Part shown: positions 1-12,886 of the stretch, one piece after another
How the letters are laid out: each line of letters starts with the position of its first letter
Numbering within the stretch: position 1 is the first letter of the stretch
Notes under the pieces: model-generated
What the model saw: only the letters and a program-made list of their open reading frames with translations
The model's database searches: none
What the model was told of the DNA's origin: nothing
Position numbers and translations under genes: made by a program
NCBI RefSeq assembly: GCF_020283565.1
Contig: NC_060064.1
Span: forward strand, 8,856,266 to 8,920,265
Length of the DNA: 64,000 nt
Direction of reading: 5' to 3'
Source of the DNA: Trifolium pratense
Taxonomy: Eukaryota > Streptophyta > Magnoliopsida > Fabales > Fabaceae

Positions 1-171
1 AGAAACCATTTGGTTTGGCTTAGAGAGAGAATCATCCATTCTCTAAGAGGAGCTTAGCTCTGGGCAGTAGGAGTATATTCTACTGTAATTTCCCCTTTTT
101 CATAAATAATACATTCCATTGTTAGTTGTTTTTTTTTCTTATTTTATCCATTGAGTTTTGGGTTCCTAACA
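1..171 (+). mobile_element. Possible 3' end of an LTR entering from the left
   Basis: The first 171 bases contain no ATM exon. They read like the last part of a copia-type LTR: a polyadenylation-like stretch (cataaataatacattcc), a T-rich tract, and an end in ..ggttcctaaca. The partner LTR and any target-site duplication lie outside the window, so strand and identity are inferred from texture alone. Confidence 0.35.
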
Positions 172-627
172 CATTATGTATTGAAGCTTCAAATAGGTTA
201 CGAATACTAAATGGTTTCTTTTGATTTCAATTATCTTTTTTTGCAGTATTTAGAGGAAATTTTGGGATCACTTCTATTTTGTTGGGTAGCTTGCAGTGTA
301 AGCTTGGCTGCACTTGTTAAGGTAATTAGTTCCTTATACATGTTACTAAGTATTGAGTGAGATCTACTGCAAGGTAATAGCTTAATTTTGGTTCTAGTAC
401 TGCTCTAATAAAAAGCCTGCTAGTCTTGAGCATGTGATCCTTAAATATAGGACATCAACAAGCTGCGAGTGATATTTTAAATTCCATTTGTAATTTGATA
501 AAAAAATTACGCTTCCAAATTGAAGAGTTGAAAATTGTCTTATTTCTAAATGTTTAAAATTAGAAAATATGTTTAATATTTTCTAAACACCGTTTTCAAA
601 TCAGCGATTAGGGAAAGAGAGGGAGAG

Positions 628-847
628 GGCGACCAGAAATGTCTTTGGTGTACAATAGAGGCTATTTGTGTGGATGCGAGTTTGTGACTGCAGTTGGAAA
701 GAGAGAAATGTCTTGCTACTACCGAGTGGTGAGACACACTTTGCGAGGGTGAGGGCGACCAGAAATGTCTTCGGTTTACATCAGAGGCCATTTGCATGTC
801 TGCGAGTGTAGGGCTGAAGTTGGAAAGAGAGAAATGTCTTGCTACCA
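628..847. repeat. 126-bp tandem duplication in an ATM intron
   Basis: The segment starting ggcgaccagaaatgtctt at 628 recurs at 754 (ggcgaccagaaatgtcttcgg), giving a 126-bp period. Both copies share the inner phrase ttggaaagagagaaatgtcttgct. The copies differ at scattered bases, so the duplication is not recent. It produces spurious mirrored ORFs on both strands and has no coding meaning. Confidence 0.75.
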
Positions 848-978
848 TCAAAGGGCTGAAGTGTGGTCATGCTGACATGGACCATGTCTTTGCAGAGTGG
901 CAATTGGTGGAGATGGTAGCTGCATGTGACGATGTGTTCAGAACTTGTTCTCGACGAAGGAGATGGAAGATGTGTTGC

Positions 979-1063
979 TGATCTTGTGAAGGAGGGCTTC
1001 CGATCTGGTTGGAGATCTTGTGGGTGGCTGCTGATCTGGTTGGAGATCTTGTGAAGGAGGGTT
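979..1063. repeat. Short tandem repeat, gatctggttggagatcttgtg units
   Basis: The phrase gatctggttggagatcttgtg occurs twice, followed by gaaggaggg or gggtggctg variants, and a further atcttgtgaaggaggg precedes the array. It lies in the same ATM intron as the 126-bp duplication and may be part of one degenerate repeat region. Confidence 0.6.
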
Positions 1064-1879
1064 TTGTGGAAGAAGGATGCAGTTAGAGAAGAGAAGAAGA
1101 GATCGCGTGTTCTGATGCAGGTTGGGAGTGGAGGAAATATTTTCAGAAATGTTGAAAATGGTTTTTTACTTTCAAAATTATCAGAAATAATTTAGCATGT
1201 TGGAAAGATGGATATGTAGTAAAACTTAAACGAGCTTTCACCTAAGAACTTGAGATTTCATATGAGTTGGTCATTAGTAGGTATATAGGCTACTGGTCAT
1301 ATCTTACTGTTCAAAACCCTAGCCACTTCCCTTACAGCCAGCCACCTTTGGCTTCCTTTGTTGCAACCTCCAGCACCTTCATTCTGCTGGCTGTGAGGGG
1401 GTGTGTCTGAAATCCCACATTAACTATTGTGGATAAAGTAGTCTTTACAAGGCTTAGGCAATCCTCACAACTCAAATTTACTTCTGGGGTTGAGATAGGT
1501 CTATATTCTACGACTTAGCTAAAACCTAATGTTATTTTGTTGCCACCTTCTGTTAGTTTTCTCTTTACCTCAAATTTATTGTTAATTGTTATACTAGCAG
1601 AGAGTGTGGATGGATCAAGTCTTTTTGTAATTGGTTTTAATTTAGCATTTGGTTGGCTTTAAAGTTGTCTTGTTCCAAAGTTGGAGAACATAACCAAGAT
1701 ATCCAGAAATTATTCAGTCATGCCGAGGAACATAAAAGCACAATTTACTCTTTAAGTACCTTTATTAAGGTTTAGAATACTGTTCCGAACTCATACCTGA
1801 ATTAGATAACCGGCCTTAAAGTAGGATATTCTATTATATAGTCATGCAATAGGAACCTATGGAAATGCCAATTTGTTTG

Positions 1880-2040
1880 TGTTGAATGGTGTCAAAGAGC
1901 ATCGTGGACATTCTATTATATAGCCGATTCTACAATTAAGAGCATTGATTACAAAAGGAATATGCGCTATGGAATATGCTATGCTAAGAATAATCTAGGA
2001 TATTCTAGAGTATATTTACAATAATTATTTAATATCAACA
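1880..2040 (-). mobile_element. Solo LTR of a copia-type retrotransposon
   Basis: The segment begins tgttgaatgg and ends atcaaca. It is flanked by perfect 5-bp duplications GTTTG (1875-1879 and 2041-2045) with no internal region, as left by recombination between two LTRs. It matches the LTR at 6857-7006, which has minus-strand coding attached, and this fixes the strand. Inserted in an ATM intron. Confidence 0.75.
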
Positions 2041-5000
2041 GTTTGTTTGTGTTCCACTACATTTCATATCCTAGCAAGCATATTTTTTTCAAGACCTCAT
2101 TATGCATACCCTGAGGTACTTTTTTGTTCATGAATCAATGTCGTGATCTAAAACATTTTCTGTGGTGATGTTTTTTATTTGGTAACAGCTTTAATTTGAT
2201 GTATTCTGATGAAAAATTTCCTCAGCATTAATTATTGATTTGTTGCTCTACAGACAAGGCATCTTTTTATACCAGATGCAGAACCTGGAAATTTCCTTCA
2301 GTACTGTTGTCCATGGCTTCTTCCTGCTCTGCTTCTTCATCAAAATAGTTCTGATCTTAATTGGGTTGCCAAGGTGTGAGCAGGATCCATAACTGATATG
2401 ATATTTTATGTTAATATATAATATGGAAGCTTCTAAATTTCATTCTGTACGAAATAGAAATTATATCAATTAGATGCCCTTATGCTTTTAGGATTGCCAT
2501 TGGTTGAATGATCAAAACTTTGGCATCTCTTTTACTGCATACATGGATCATAGATTCTTAAGTGCAGTGTCTGTATGTTGTTTTCTCTAACAAAGTTCCC
2601 TTTTGCAGGTCACTTGCCAACCTATGACAGTTCTTATAAAACCCCACTTCGCTTCGATATTTTCAATTTCTATGGCTTTGCATTGTAGTAAGAAACCAGG
2701 ATCGGAGGGGGGAACTCGTGTGCTTCAGAGTTCTATTCTTGAACTTGGTCAGATTACTGTGAAAGAACGAGACGAATTCATAAAGAGACATTTGGTCTGC
2801 TGCTCTGCTCTTTAGGGTTTTTTTGTTTTACAGAAAATAATATTTACCGATAACAGTCGTATGTTTATTGTAACTTTTTATAGGAAAATTATCTTATTGA
2901 TAGAAACTTGAAAATATAGTTTAGATAATGTTTAGATTTTAGATCAAATTATTTTCAGGAGAATGTTCCTACTTCAAAATATTGAGAAATAATTTCCACT
3001 CTTGGATTTTTGTTTTGGGCCTAAATCCATCCCAAAAGCTAACTCATGGTGTCGAAGGCCTGTCCCACAATTAAAAGCCCTCCCCTATGCCGCAGGGAAT
3101 GAATATGTGCGAGTATCTTGATAATAGGTTCTTAGAGTTTGAGCTTGGGCTTAACTCAATCTTAAAAACTAGCTCAGGGAGACAGGATAGCCCCACTTAT
3201 AAGTTATAACCACTATTTTGTCCATATCACTAGACACCGTAGGATCTCTAATAATTATATCTATTAATAACTTTTTGTTAATTTCTGCTGAAAGCATATT
3301 TGTAATGACAGTTTCTCAAACCTCAGTGCATTTTTACTTGGTTGTTTTCATATGCATTGGCTTTGAGTGTGGGTGCTGATATCTATTAAACATTTTTATT
3401 CCCAATATCTTTTGAGGTGGATCCATTTTAATCATATTTGTTTGAAATTAATGTAAAGTTTTTCAGCTTATAATTAAATAGCATCCGTTGTAATAATAGT
3501 ATTCTTTATCATTAATTACTGGATTTGTTTGAGGAGATATTTTTGTTGCAAGTTTTAACATATATTGTTCTTCATGTGTACATTTAGGTCTCGATAGTCA
3601 GCTGTATTTTATCTTTGTGCTCTTGTTCTTCCGACCCTGTGGTCCCTTTCTTTTCCATGGATGCAGTGTCAAGTGTAATTCAAACAGTTGTTGATGGATT
3701 TCTGGACTCGTGAGTTATCTTCTCTAACTTACTGTTTATATTTAATCCTATCACTATCTGTATCTTGATATGTAATATTTATTGAGATGTAGGGATGGTA
3801 GTCACACAACTGCTGCTGTTGTTGATAAGATCAACATTTTTCGCCCTGATAGAGTTTTCATGGTACTTTTTATTTCATACGACTTGATAATACCATTTTG
3901 ATATCCTTTTCCCAGACTTGACAACACCATTTTGATATCCTTTCCCCATTTTCTTATATTCTTGCCTTGGTGATTATAATGAATTCAATTGTTTTCTAAC
4001 TGGCAGTTTTTGGTAGAAATTCATTATAAAATTACAGCAGCGTCTCATTACAGACATAAGTGCCACCGATTGTCTGGAATTGAAGTGCTTATTGGTGTTC
4101 TTGGTCAGAGAGTTGCTGTTTTAAGCACATCCAAGTAAGTTTTATGGACAGATCATGTATGTCATATATGAAAGATATTGTAACTAGAAATATGTTCATT
4201 CTTGAGTGATGGTATTCAATTCAATTGTCTTGCGTTTGTTGAACAGTCTATGACGTGCCAAATTATGTTTGTTCCAGACTTTCTCTTATACAATTGCCTT
4301 TAATCAGTGTAATGAATAGCATGCTGTTTCAGAGTAGCACAGGGTGACTGTATAGCCCCTCAGTTGCGTCACGTTTCAGTGTAGCAAATGTTGCAGCTGC
4401 TTTCGGGTAGTAAAACATAAGTGGGACCTATTTCCAAAGTGAGGGAGGCGCCGACATTGATTTCAACCAATTAGAGTGAGTGTTGAAAAGAGTGTTCCTA
4501 GCACTCATTGGGGAATAATAGCATTAAATATGATAAAAAGATAGTTAACCGATGCTTATATTTTAGACCAAAAGGTGTGACAATGTTTTTTGCTTATATT
4601 TGAGATTAACCAGAGGGAGTATAGCTTTTTTGTGGAGGTTTTTGAGGGATTTCAGCTTTAAAACACACTAGAAAAACTTTGCATATTTTTGTGCTTGTTT
4701 CCGTGCTTCTTTCGCACATTTCCCTCAGCCTGTCATATTGTCCAACGACTCTCTCTCGCAATTGTCTCGCCTCTCTACATCTCTAATGAATCTCTCTTAA
4801 AATTCTTTTACATATGCCATCCTGAACATTGGGTAATAAGATTCCTTACTTTGCTATTTTTGAAGGACCCCTAGTATGTTTTTTTCCCTCAAGTGTTTGG
4901 TTTCACTTGTCGCTCATAATCTTTCTCCTAGTTGTTTTTTCTATCCCTTTGTCGGTATTCCTAAGACTATCTAGACAACCTTATCTATACTTGACGACAA

Positions 5001-6856
5001 CAAACAATGGCTGCTTTGGAGTCCAATCCTTCATGGACCCTTGTTCTACTTTCTCATGGAAACTCTACTGTTAGCTATTAGCGGGTCATTGTTATAAAAG
5101 TTGGCATTGGTGGCAGGTGCTCATTTGAAAGCTCAACTAATAGTTACTAGTTACACTCAAATTCTTGATCTAGATTGAAATATTACCTTCTCTTCAATTG
5201 CTTAACAGGCATATGTTTGCGTGTTCTTGTTTATGGCTGCCATAAGATAACAGCCTTTTTACGAGAGGAAATCTATATGGAGCAACCACTTGGTTTTGTT
5301 GCTTAGGGGGGAGTCAGATCTTGTTTGCAGGTTATAAAATCCTTGTATGGTAAAAAAAATTACCCTCTATAATCAATTGCTCATTTAGTCAGGTTTCAAT
5401 CCAGGCAGAATTCTTACTTTTCTTTCCCGTTCTCAAATATTTTCTCACTTTCTCTTGTTCCCTCTCATGCCCTTTCAGTATCAAGTCTTGCGATCTCACC
5501 AATTGGTACTGACTGCACAGCAAAGCTTCCAGGTTTTGAAGAGTGGACATTTGTGGAAACATGAAATTTTTTGAGTGTCAATGCATTGCAATGTCATCTT
5601 AGTGTGGATGCACTAGGGATTACCTCCCCCAAATATACTTTGAACAAGATCAATTTAATAGGAAAGAATTTGATTTGTCAAAGGTAGATTGTATTGTTGA
5701 TATCAGAGCTGAATTACAGAGAAAAATAAAACAATTGACAAAAACAGACCATCCGTATTTGTACCCTGCTATAGTACTATCATATTTATAATTTTTAATT
5801 TCTATAATTAACTTTCTCCATCTCCTTCTACACGTTTCCCTCCTCATTACAGTTAAGCTTTTTAGTAGGATTTTGCTTATGAGTATAAACTTGTTGGGTT
5901 CAACCCCCTTATTGGACTCTTCCTATAGACTTTCGTGGGATCCACTATCTTACCAGATTTATTGTAGTAGAATAAGATCTAAATGATTAACTAGTTAACA
6001 AGTTTGATGGGGATAAGATCCTATTTGTGCAATTAATATCTGAACTAGGTTTTAGCTTTTTACCGTTAATTTTCTCCTTCAGATTTTCCTTGTTGCTGAT
6101 TGGTTGTTTTCACCGTAACCCTAAATGTATGCCCTTATTTATGTATATATGTTATTTGCCAACCTTTCCAGGGTCATTGATAAATTTGAATGTTGAAGTT
6201 GATAAGTTTGAAGTTTTGATCTATTTATTTCTCATTTACTGTTCTTAAATTTTGAGTGAATGCAGTTATCTTTTCAACTTGATTGGACCGTTGATTGGAT
6301 GTCCTGCTTTACAAGTCCAATGTTGTCGTATACTTTCTGCGTTGTTGAAATCTTGTAAGGAGCATTTATCATCTGATATCACTAGCATGCTTGGGGAACA
6401 GCTCCAGGTTTATATTATTTCAATTTTACAATGTTTTCACTTCATTTGATTTTTTTATTCCATTATTTACAACTTCGTCTTTTGTTCAGTTTCTTGTTTC
6501 AAAGTTAGTGGCATGTTGCATTCCTTCTGAAAGGATAGAATCACTTGATAGTTTTATATCAAAAGGTTTACCTCTGCTCCGTACGTTTACTTTGGAGTCT
6601 GATCCATCTACTTCAAAGTGAGTTTCTTCTATTCAACTTTCTCTTTTGTTTCAAGTTTCACGGATCTGATCTTATTATAATTTATGTATGCATAAAAAAT
6701 ATTTTTGCAGGAGTTAGAGCCATTTCCCGAATTAAAAATGTTTGATGAGATACGGAAGTTTCATGAAGAATTATGCCACACTTACTCTATTCGTGACCAC
6801 ATATTGAAGGTAAAGAATTATAATCTACTTGCATATTGATGAACTTGTAAGGGTCC

Positions 6857-7765
6857 TGTTGAAAGGGAAAAATATAAAGAGTACAAGAGGACATTCTATT
6901 ATTAAGAGCATTGATTACAAAAGGAGTATGTGCTATTGAACATGCTATGCTAAGAATAATCTAGGATATTCTAGAGTATATTTACAATATTTATTAAATA
7001 TCAACACTCCCCCTCAAGCTGGAGCATTTAAGTCAAATGCACCAAGCTTGTCACATATGTAGTTGATTCAAGGACCTCGCAGTAATTTTGTAAAGACATC
7101 TGCCAATTGATGATTAGATTTGACAATGCTTGTGACAATGTCGCCTGATTCGATCTTCTCTCTGACGAAATGACAGTCTATCTCAATTTGTTTGGTCCTC
7201 ATGAAAAACTGGGTTTGAGGCAATGTGCAGTGCAGCCTGATTATCACAGATAAGTGTCATTCGTCTAGCCTGTCCATCAGGGCCTTCTTTAATAGCAAAA
7301 ACCCACCGACAACAGTGGACTCCAATGCAGTCATTTCATCAGAAGGACTAGGTAGACCGTTTACCTTTATGAAGAGCAATAGGTAAATCAACAGTAGGAC
7401 TAGGTGAAACTGCAGCATGAGAAGGAATTGGAACAGAATCTGAATCACCTGAAATTCGAACACGATTACGCTCATAAGTGTTGGTCTCTTTAACTGAATC
7501 ATTAGAATCAGTAGGAATGGTATGTAGAACTCGAACATATTTATATATGAAGCATGGGTACTCCATTTGAGGGATAGTACCGGTACCGGGTACGTATTGG
7601 GACCAGTATGTGGTTGTGGAGGTCTGTGAGTAATGACAGATGTTTCGAATTCAAATGATGGAATAGATAGAACCTGCGGAGTAGACTCTGTTGGAGCTGG
7701 TCTTGCAAAGAAAGGCACATCTTCAAATAAAGTAACCTCTGCAGAAACATTAAAAGAATTAAATC
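6857..7765 (-). mobile_element. Copia retrotransposon remnant with internal deletion
   Basis: An LTR (6857-7006, tgttgaaagg..tcaaca) is followed by the polypurine signature actccccctcaagctgga and minus-strand code for the tail of copia RNase H (7015-7260), including phrases like MTLICD and FVREKI. Beyond about 7260 the reading jumps to the Ser/Pro-rich spacer that normally lies between integrase and reverse transcriptase (about 7280-7765; PFFARPAPTESTPQVL). Reverse transcriptase has therefore been deleted. No second LTR was identified. It lies inside the ATM intron between 6809 and 7905, antisense to ATM. Confidence 0.75.
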
Positions 7766-7995
7766 ATAAACAGCATTCATCCTATTTTTTCTACAAGCTT
7801 AAACAAATATTTTTAAAACATTAAAAGGATTTTTCAGAAAGTCTTGAGCATGTGGTTTGGTAATTCTCTTTTAACTTGTTATCTGTTTCATTGTTCATTT
7901 TCAGTTTGTAAAGAGGTCTTGCTACCTTCCACCACGGTTACTTTTGTCAAGGTGATTTCCTTTCTCAACAGTCTTTCATATTTTTTATCTTTCAT

Positions 7996-8408
7996 TGTAG
8001 GCTTTGTCTAACATGAAAGAGTGGTTCAATTGGTGCATGATGCACAAGTCATGAATAATATTATAACGAATACGAATTTTACAAAATCCACCGTTGGATT
8101 GAAAATTTATATCATATATAGGTCATCCATAATTTTTTTTAAAGAAATTGAAAATCGTACGATATACTACTGAGACTCATCAAGATTAATGGTTTATCGG
8201 TTTTTATTGAATACCGTTAATTTGATGGGTCTCAATAACATATCAAATGATTTTCAATTTCTTAAAAAAAAAATTGATGATCTATGCGATTTATAAACTT
8301 TCAATCCAACGGTGAATTTTGTAAAATTCGTATTTGTTATAATGTTATTCATGACTTGTGCTCCATGTATCACTTGAACCACTTTTTCATGTTAGACATG
8401 ACCTACAA
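7996..8408. mobile_element. Fold-back MITE with long inverted repeats
   Basis: The left arm (gtctaacatgaaa..., acgaattttacaaaatccac, cgttggattgaaa) and the right arm from 8300 to 8408 are inverted copies over roughly 100 bases each, so the whole element can form one hairpin. No ORF of its own is seen. The core, including the ccgttggattgaaa phrase, is shared with the element at 36360-36664. Terminal limits are judged from where the arms stop pairing; no clear target duplication was found. Confidence 0.75.
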
Positions 8409-9004
8409 ACCTATGATGCTAGCTCAATATTGCTTCCTGTTATTTAAATATATAACTAAATTTAAAGTCTTAATTTCATGAAAATAATACCGTATGCATG
8501 AGTTTTTTTAGAGTGAGCGAGAATTGGAGGACACATATTTACATAATTAATATTAGATGAACTACATTATAACTTGCAATTTGGTTACGTAGTGTTGAAG
8601 TTTCCGTGATTTGTGATTTTGATTTTTGAATACGACTTTTCTTCAGTCTCCAGGCATTGCACAAGAAGTTACTGATTGAAGAAACCTTTCAAAGAAGAGG
8701 GAGAGCAGGTCACTTGGAGGACAAGTATTGGCATGGTGATCATGAAATTGTGCATGCAGTTTGGACACTTGTTCACATGTGTGGGTCGGATGATGCAGGT
8801 GGTGCCAGAGAATTGGTTTCAGATTTCATTTCCAGGGTATGGTAGAGCTAGGCATCAACAAGAGCTTCATGTTCTCCTCGTCTTTTCACTTGTCACACTT
8901 CAATTTCACATGTTTACTCTCTGTGCGCTTTGTTCTCTTCGTTTTTTATTTATATATAAGTCTCACAACAAAATGGCATATGGGACGTTGTGGGGAAACT
9001 CTGG

Positions 9005-9115
9005 GGATCCCATAGCTCAATGGGTACAGCCCGTCCTCTAGAAATTTTTATACCTGGGATTGAACATGGATCCTTTCCCTAGGAGGCACCAGCCGTTACC
9101 ATTTGTAACATTCTA
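9005..9115 (+). mobile_element. Possible tRNA-derived SINE fragment
   Basis: The phrase catagctcaatgggtacag resembles a pol III A box, and gggattgaacatggatcc about 45 bases later resembles a B box. There is no clear tail or target duplication. It sits in the ATM intron after 8836. This could be chance similarity. Confidence 0.3.
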
Positions 9116-12100
9116 TTTGGGTTCCTCAATAATTAATTTATGATGATCGCGGGTTGTCTAACACATTCTTCACTACTGGTAGAAATTTTCGTAGGATCTA
9201 CTAAAATTTCACTCCCTTTTTCGTGGCTATGATTTGACAGACAATTATTTATATTGTAGTTTGCTGACTTGCATCACTCTTTTTTGGTCGAAAATTATCT
9301 TCTACCTTTTGTAGTTCTAATTTTCAGATATTTATTAGATGAGGAGAAATAATTAAATAATAAATACAGTGTATATTAAATTATCATTGTGTAAATAACT
9401 TTTAGCAATTAAATTATCTTGTTAAACCGTGCGCTTATCAAATAGATTATATCCCTTCTTGTAAAGAACCTTTATTGAGGCTACACTGCTGCAGGTTGGT
9501 GCTGGGGATCCACACTCTGTTGTTTTCCAACTTCCAGGCAAGAGTACTCGTATCCATCCGTGCAAATCAATTGATTACTGCAGTACAGGGGAAACCAGTT
9601 ACAACATAGGCGTGTGCATATCTGAAGAACTTTTAGTTGTCCTTATGAAATTACTTATGAAGTATCTGATGGATGATTCAGTTAAAGTTGTTGATACGGC
9701 ATCACAAACTCTTCGTGTAAGTGTATTTCACTTTTATTTGGCCTTTGCAGAAACTCATTGATATTTATATTCTATTTTTGTACTTAAAACGTAAAATTAA
9801 ATGAGATACAGTCGTTGATATGGTGGCATGCTTGTTTTTGGTCTGAGACCGTTGGTATTTGTAAGCTGCATCAGACCCGGACAAATTATAATTGTGATAG
9901 GTGGGAGCCACATAAGCAAACATTGACTATTCCAGTGTCTAATTTTCCATCCTAAGAATTTTCTTAAGGGGAATCAAATGTTTTGTCACTAGGACGAACA
10001 TACGTTGGTTGTATCTGTGATTATTGGCAAACTGTTTACATTTTGTACCTTATTTGTATAAAATACTTCAGTGTTGTAATTGATTGGTCTAAAACAGAAA
10101 GTTTACATGCTATACATACTACTTCTAAAAATAGATTACATTTTTAATATTGCTTGTGCTTTGTACTTGTGATGAATTAATTGCAAATGATTCCTTGCTT
10201 CTGTTATGATTAATTACATCATTGGTTTGGATTAACAGGGAATTCTTTCGACTGAAAGAGGCCAAAAAGCTTTACATTCATTTGATTCTTACCAAAGGTC
10301 TCTTGTCATGGTAATATTTTAATTCACAAAAAAAATTGTTGATTTTATAATTTTTTGAATGTATATGCCACATAAATGCTGATTATCGAGCATTGCATTA
10401 TTTGTTTCCTAGAATAAGAGGGATTCCATAATTATATTATCTTATCTCGTTAGTTGATTTCTGTTTTTAATTTTCTTGATTATGAGGAATTATTGTATTT
10501 ACTTTTAAGTTTCCTAGACTGAGGATGGCTCTGTGCCTCCTCCCTCTATTTAATCCTTGTAATCCTTTTGTTCTAAACACATTAGAATACATAACTTCTA
10601 TTATCTGAATATCTACATTGAAAGTTTATATTATTGTGGTGGTGAGTAAATTAGACATTGGAATGGTTAGGAGATTAGAATGTATTGAATAGGCATGCCA
10701 AGTTCCCATGAAGTGGGATAATCTCACTGAACATGACAGGAGGATTTCTTTCTCATTTAGACCACTTTCCTAAACTTACACTTTGAGGAGGAGGTGAACT
10801 CGTTTTGGGTGGGATTATGGGCCTCGGGGTGGTGGTGACTGTTATTCCAGACTCTAACAGAATGGAGGAGTCATCATTCGATATAAAACAATGGACAATA
10901 CAAAGGGTGATGTGATGGGAATGGGGAGTGGTGTGGAGGATTCATCATTTGAAATTATTGGGTGTGATTGATTTCATGATCCAAAGAAAGCACTGCTTCT
11001 CTTTTTGTCTTTAACTTTTCTGTATCCATTTTTTCTGCACTTATTCCTTGCTATCAGCCTTGATTTTCCCAACTCTCGGACCATTTCTATATTGCTACCA
11101 GTACATATGGTTTAATAATTTTGTATTATTGCAGATACATTCCAAAGGCGTTAATATCGAACTTGTGGAAAATTTCCTATCGGATCTGCGTGAGAGGTCA
11201 AAAGGTAAAATCGTCAGTTTTTGTTAATTTATTACATGAATCTTTTGTAAGTGCTTGTAGAGCTGGTTTGATGTGAATTAACATTATGCCTGTAATCTTA
11301 TCATCGGTGTTGTTTTTCATTTCCTACCTTAATGTAATATTTAACACAACACTACTTCAAATGGATGGAAAGGACATATTATGCATTTTGACGCTGTAGC
11401 TTTAGGCACATAGGAGGTTGAACTGAAATGGAAAGCAGTTAGTTTTACTTAAGTTGTGGCTACCAATTCGGCAGTTCCATGAACTGTATACTGTCGTTTA
11501 CAGTAAAGGAAAATGCTAATGAGTCTTAATAAAACCCCTTCAAGTAATTTTAAGTAAAGGAAAATGCTAATGAGTGCCCTTATGACCTTGGTTAAGGAAA
11601 TAAACATAGAATTTTTTTGTAGGAAATGGTGTATTCAACTTTTTAGCAGTTTGAAAATTGTTGTTTCCAATACAAAACTTCTACTTTTATCTTCCTTAAC
11701 TAGTGCACTTAGGACACTTGTTAGCATGACCCGAAAAATGTTATACAAACCTTGTAGCAGTAATTCTTATATACACTAATACAATTCATGAAATATAGAC
11801 TCTTTAGAATCAATCCTAAGAAAAAAATTACAATGCTATTAATTACTTTAATTCAAAGTTAAGCTGGGATTGATGGAAATGGTTAGAATGGAGTGGGATG
11901 ATACTAGGTTTCATTGCTTGGATTGTTAAAATAGGATGGATAAAATGCATTCAGAAATAAAAACATGCATATAATTCATATGAAAATTTTCTGAACTGCT
12001 ACATGGCCTCAGTTCATGTATTTCAGTAATAATTATATTTAATTGAAGTAATAGTTTGCCAAATTATAAATCTCAAGTGAAGTCTTATTAACACCCAAGT

Positions 12101-12284
12101 CTAACCTTGCACCCAATGTGTTGGGCTCACCAGTACCGTGTCAGGACAAATGCGCCCTCAAATAAATAAGTAGATTGAAATCACAAGCTAAGTCTCCATT
12201 TGTTTTGTAAACCTTACCACTACAATTTTGATGAGTTTGCAACTCATTTTGCAAAAATGTATCTTATAGTGATAAACATTTTCT

Positions 12285-12610
12285 TGTGATTTGGATTAAA
12301 ATATTTATATCCCAATGAAAACACCTTTTATAGCATGGGGTTCAAGTTTGCCAATATTCTTATATTCATGAACAAAAGTTGTGCAACTAAAGATTTTTAA
12401 AGTCAAATAATTTGAAATGCTAGCAACAGGAAAATATTCTTTGAAAATTTGAATTGGAGTTTGAAAATTTAGAACTTTGGAGGGCATTCTGTTATAATTA
12501 AATATGCAGCAGTTAAACCTGCTTCACCCCAGAAATAATTTGGTACGTTACTTGAGAAAAGTAAAGCTCTAGCCACCTCCAACCAGTGTCTAATTTGGTA
12601 GTAGAAGTCC
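12285..12610 (-). mobile_element. Copia integrase fragment at the ATM internal gap
   Basis: Minus-strand reading gives decayed copia integrase C-terminal code (PSKVLNFQTPIQIFKEYF, then FVHEYKNIGKLEPHAIKGVF). It matches the corresponding stretch of the copia element at 44343-44680, with an internal gap near 12310. No LTR was found. It lies exactly where ATM exons are missing (11204 to 12887). Confidence 0.8.
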
Positions 12611-12886
12611 ATCTACCAGATTTGTGTATTTGTGTGCAGTTCAATAAAGTTTCTGTTTAAAACCCTATTGAATTCTCAATATATATATACACTCTTGTCC
12701 ATTATAATACAGTTAAATGCTACAAATTTAAGTAACATTGTTTGTAATTTTGAAACCTGCTTATAGATTGGCATTTACCTGTGCTTGTTTGCCTCTTGCT
12801 GAGACATTGCTTAAAAAATTTCAGCGGTAGTATTACTGGTAGGAATTGGCATTAGTATTATTGTTTGATTTGCTTCTGGGTGGCAG

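Larger units (their letters stand above)
247..11204 (+). pseudogene. ATM: ATM exon block 1: helical-repeat (solenoid) region
   Basis: Fourteen exons: 247-321, 2254-2373, 2609-2794, 3588-3709, 3793-3862, 4007-4134, 6266-6407, 6490-6617, 6711-6809, 7905-7951, 8647-8836, 9495-9716, 10239-10310 and 11135-11204. They encode recognisable ATM stretches such as YLEEILGSLLFCWVAC, FRPDRVFM, SKLVACCIPSE and GILSTERGQKAL. In ATM this region forms the alpha-solenoid that binds partners such as NBS1; it has no catalytic residues. Phases agree across all junctions except 6617 to 6711: the donor exon leaves two bases over, while the acceptor exon reads correctly (ELEPFPELKMF) only from a full codon. That suggests a one-base loss. 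Long introns (322-2253, 4135-6265, 6810-7904) hold repeats listed separately. Confidence 0.85.

Noticed and set aside
7257..7718. 153-residue minus-strand gene
   Set aside because: Its first part matches the spacer region of copia polyproteins; the rest is frame noise inside a deleted retrotransposon.
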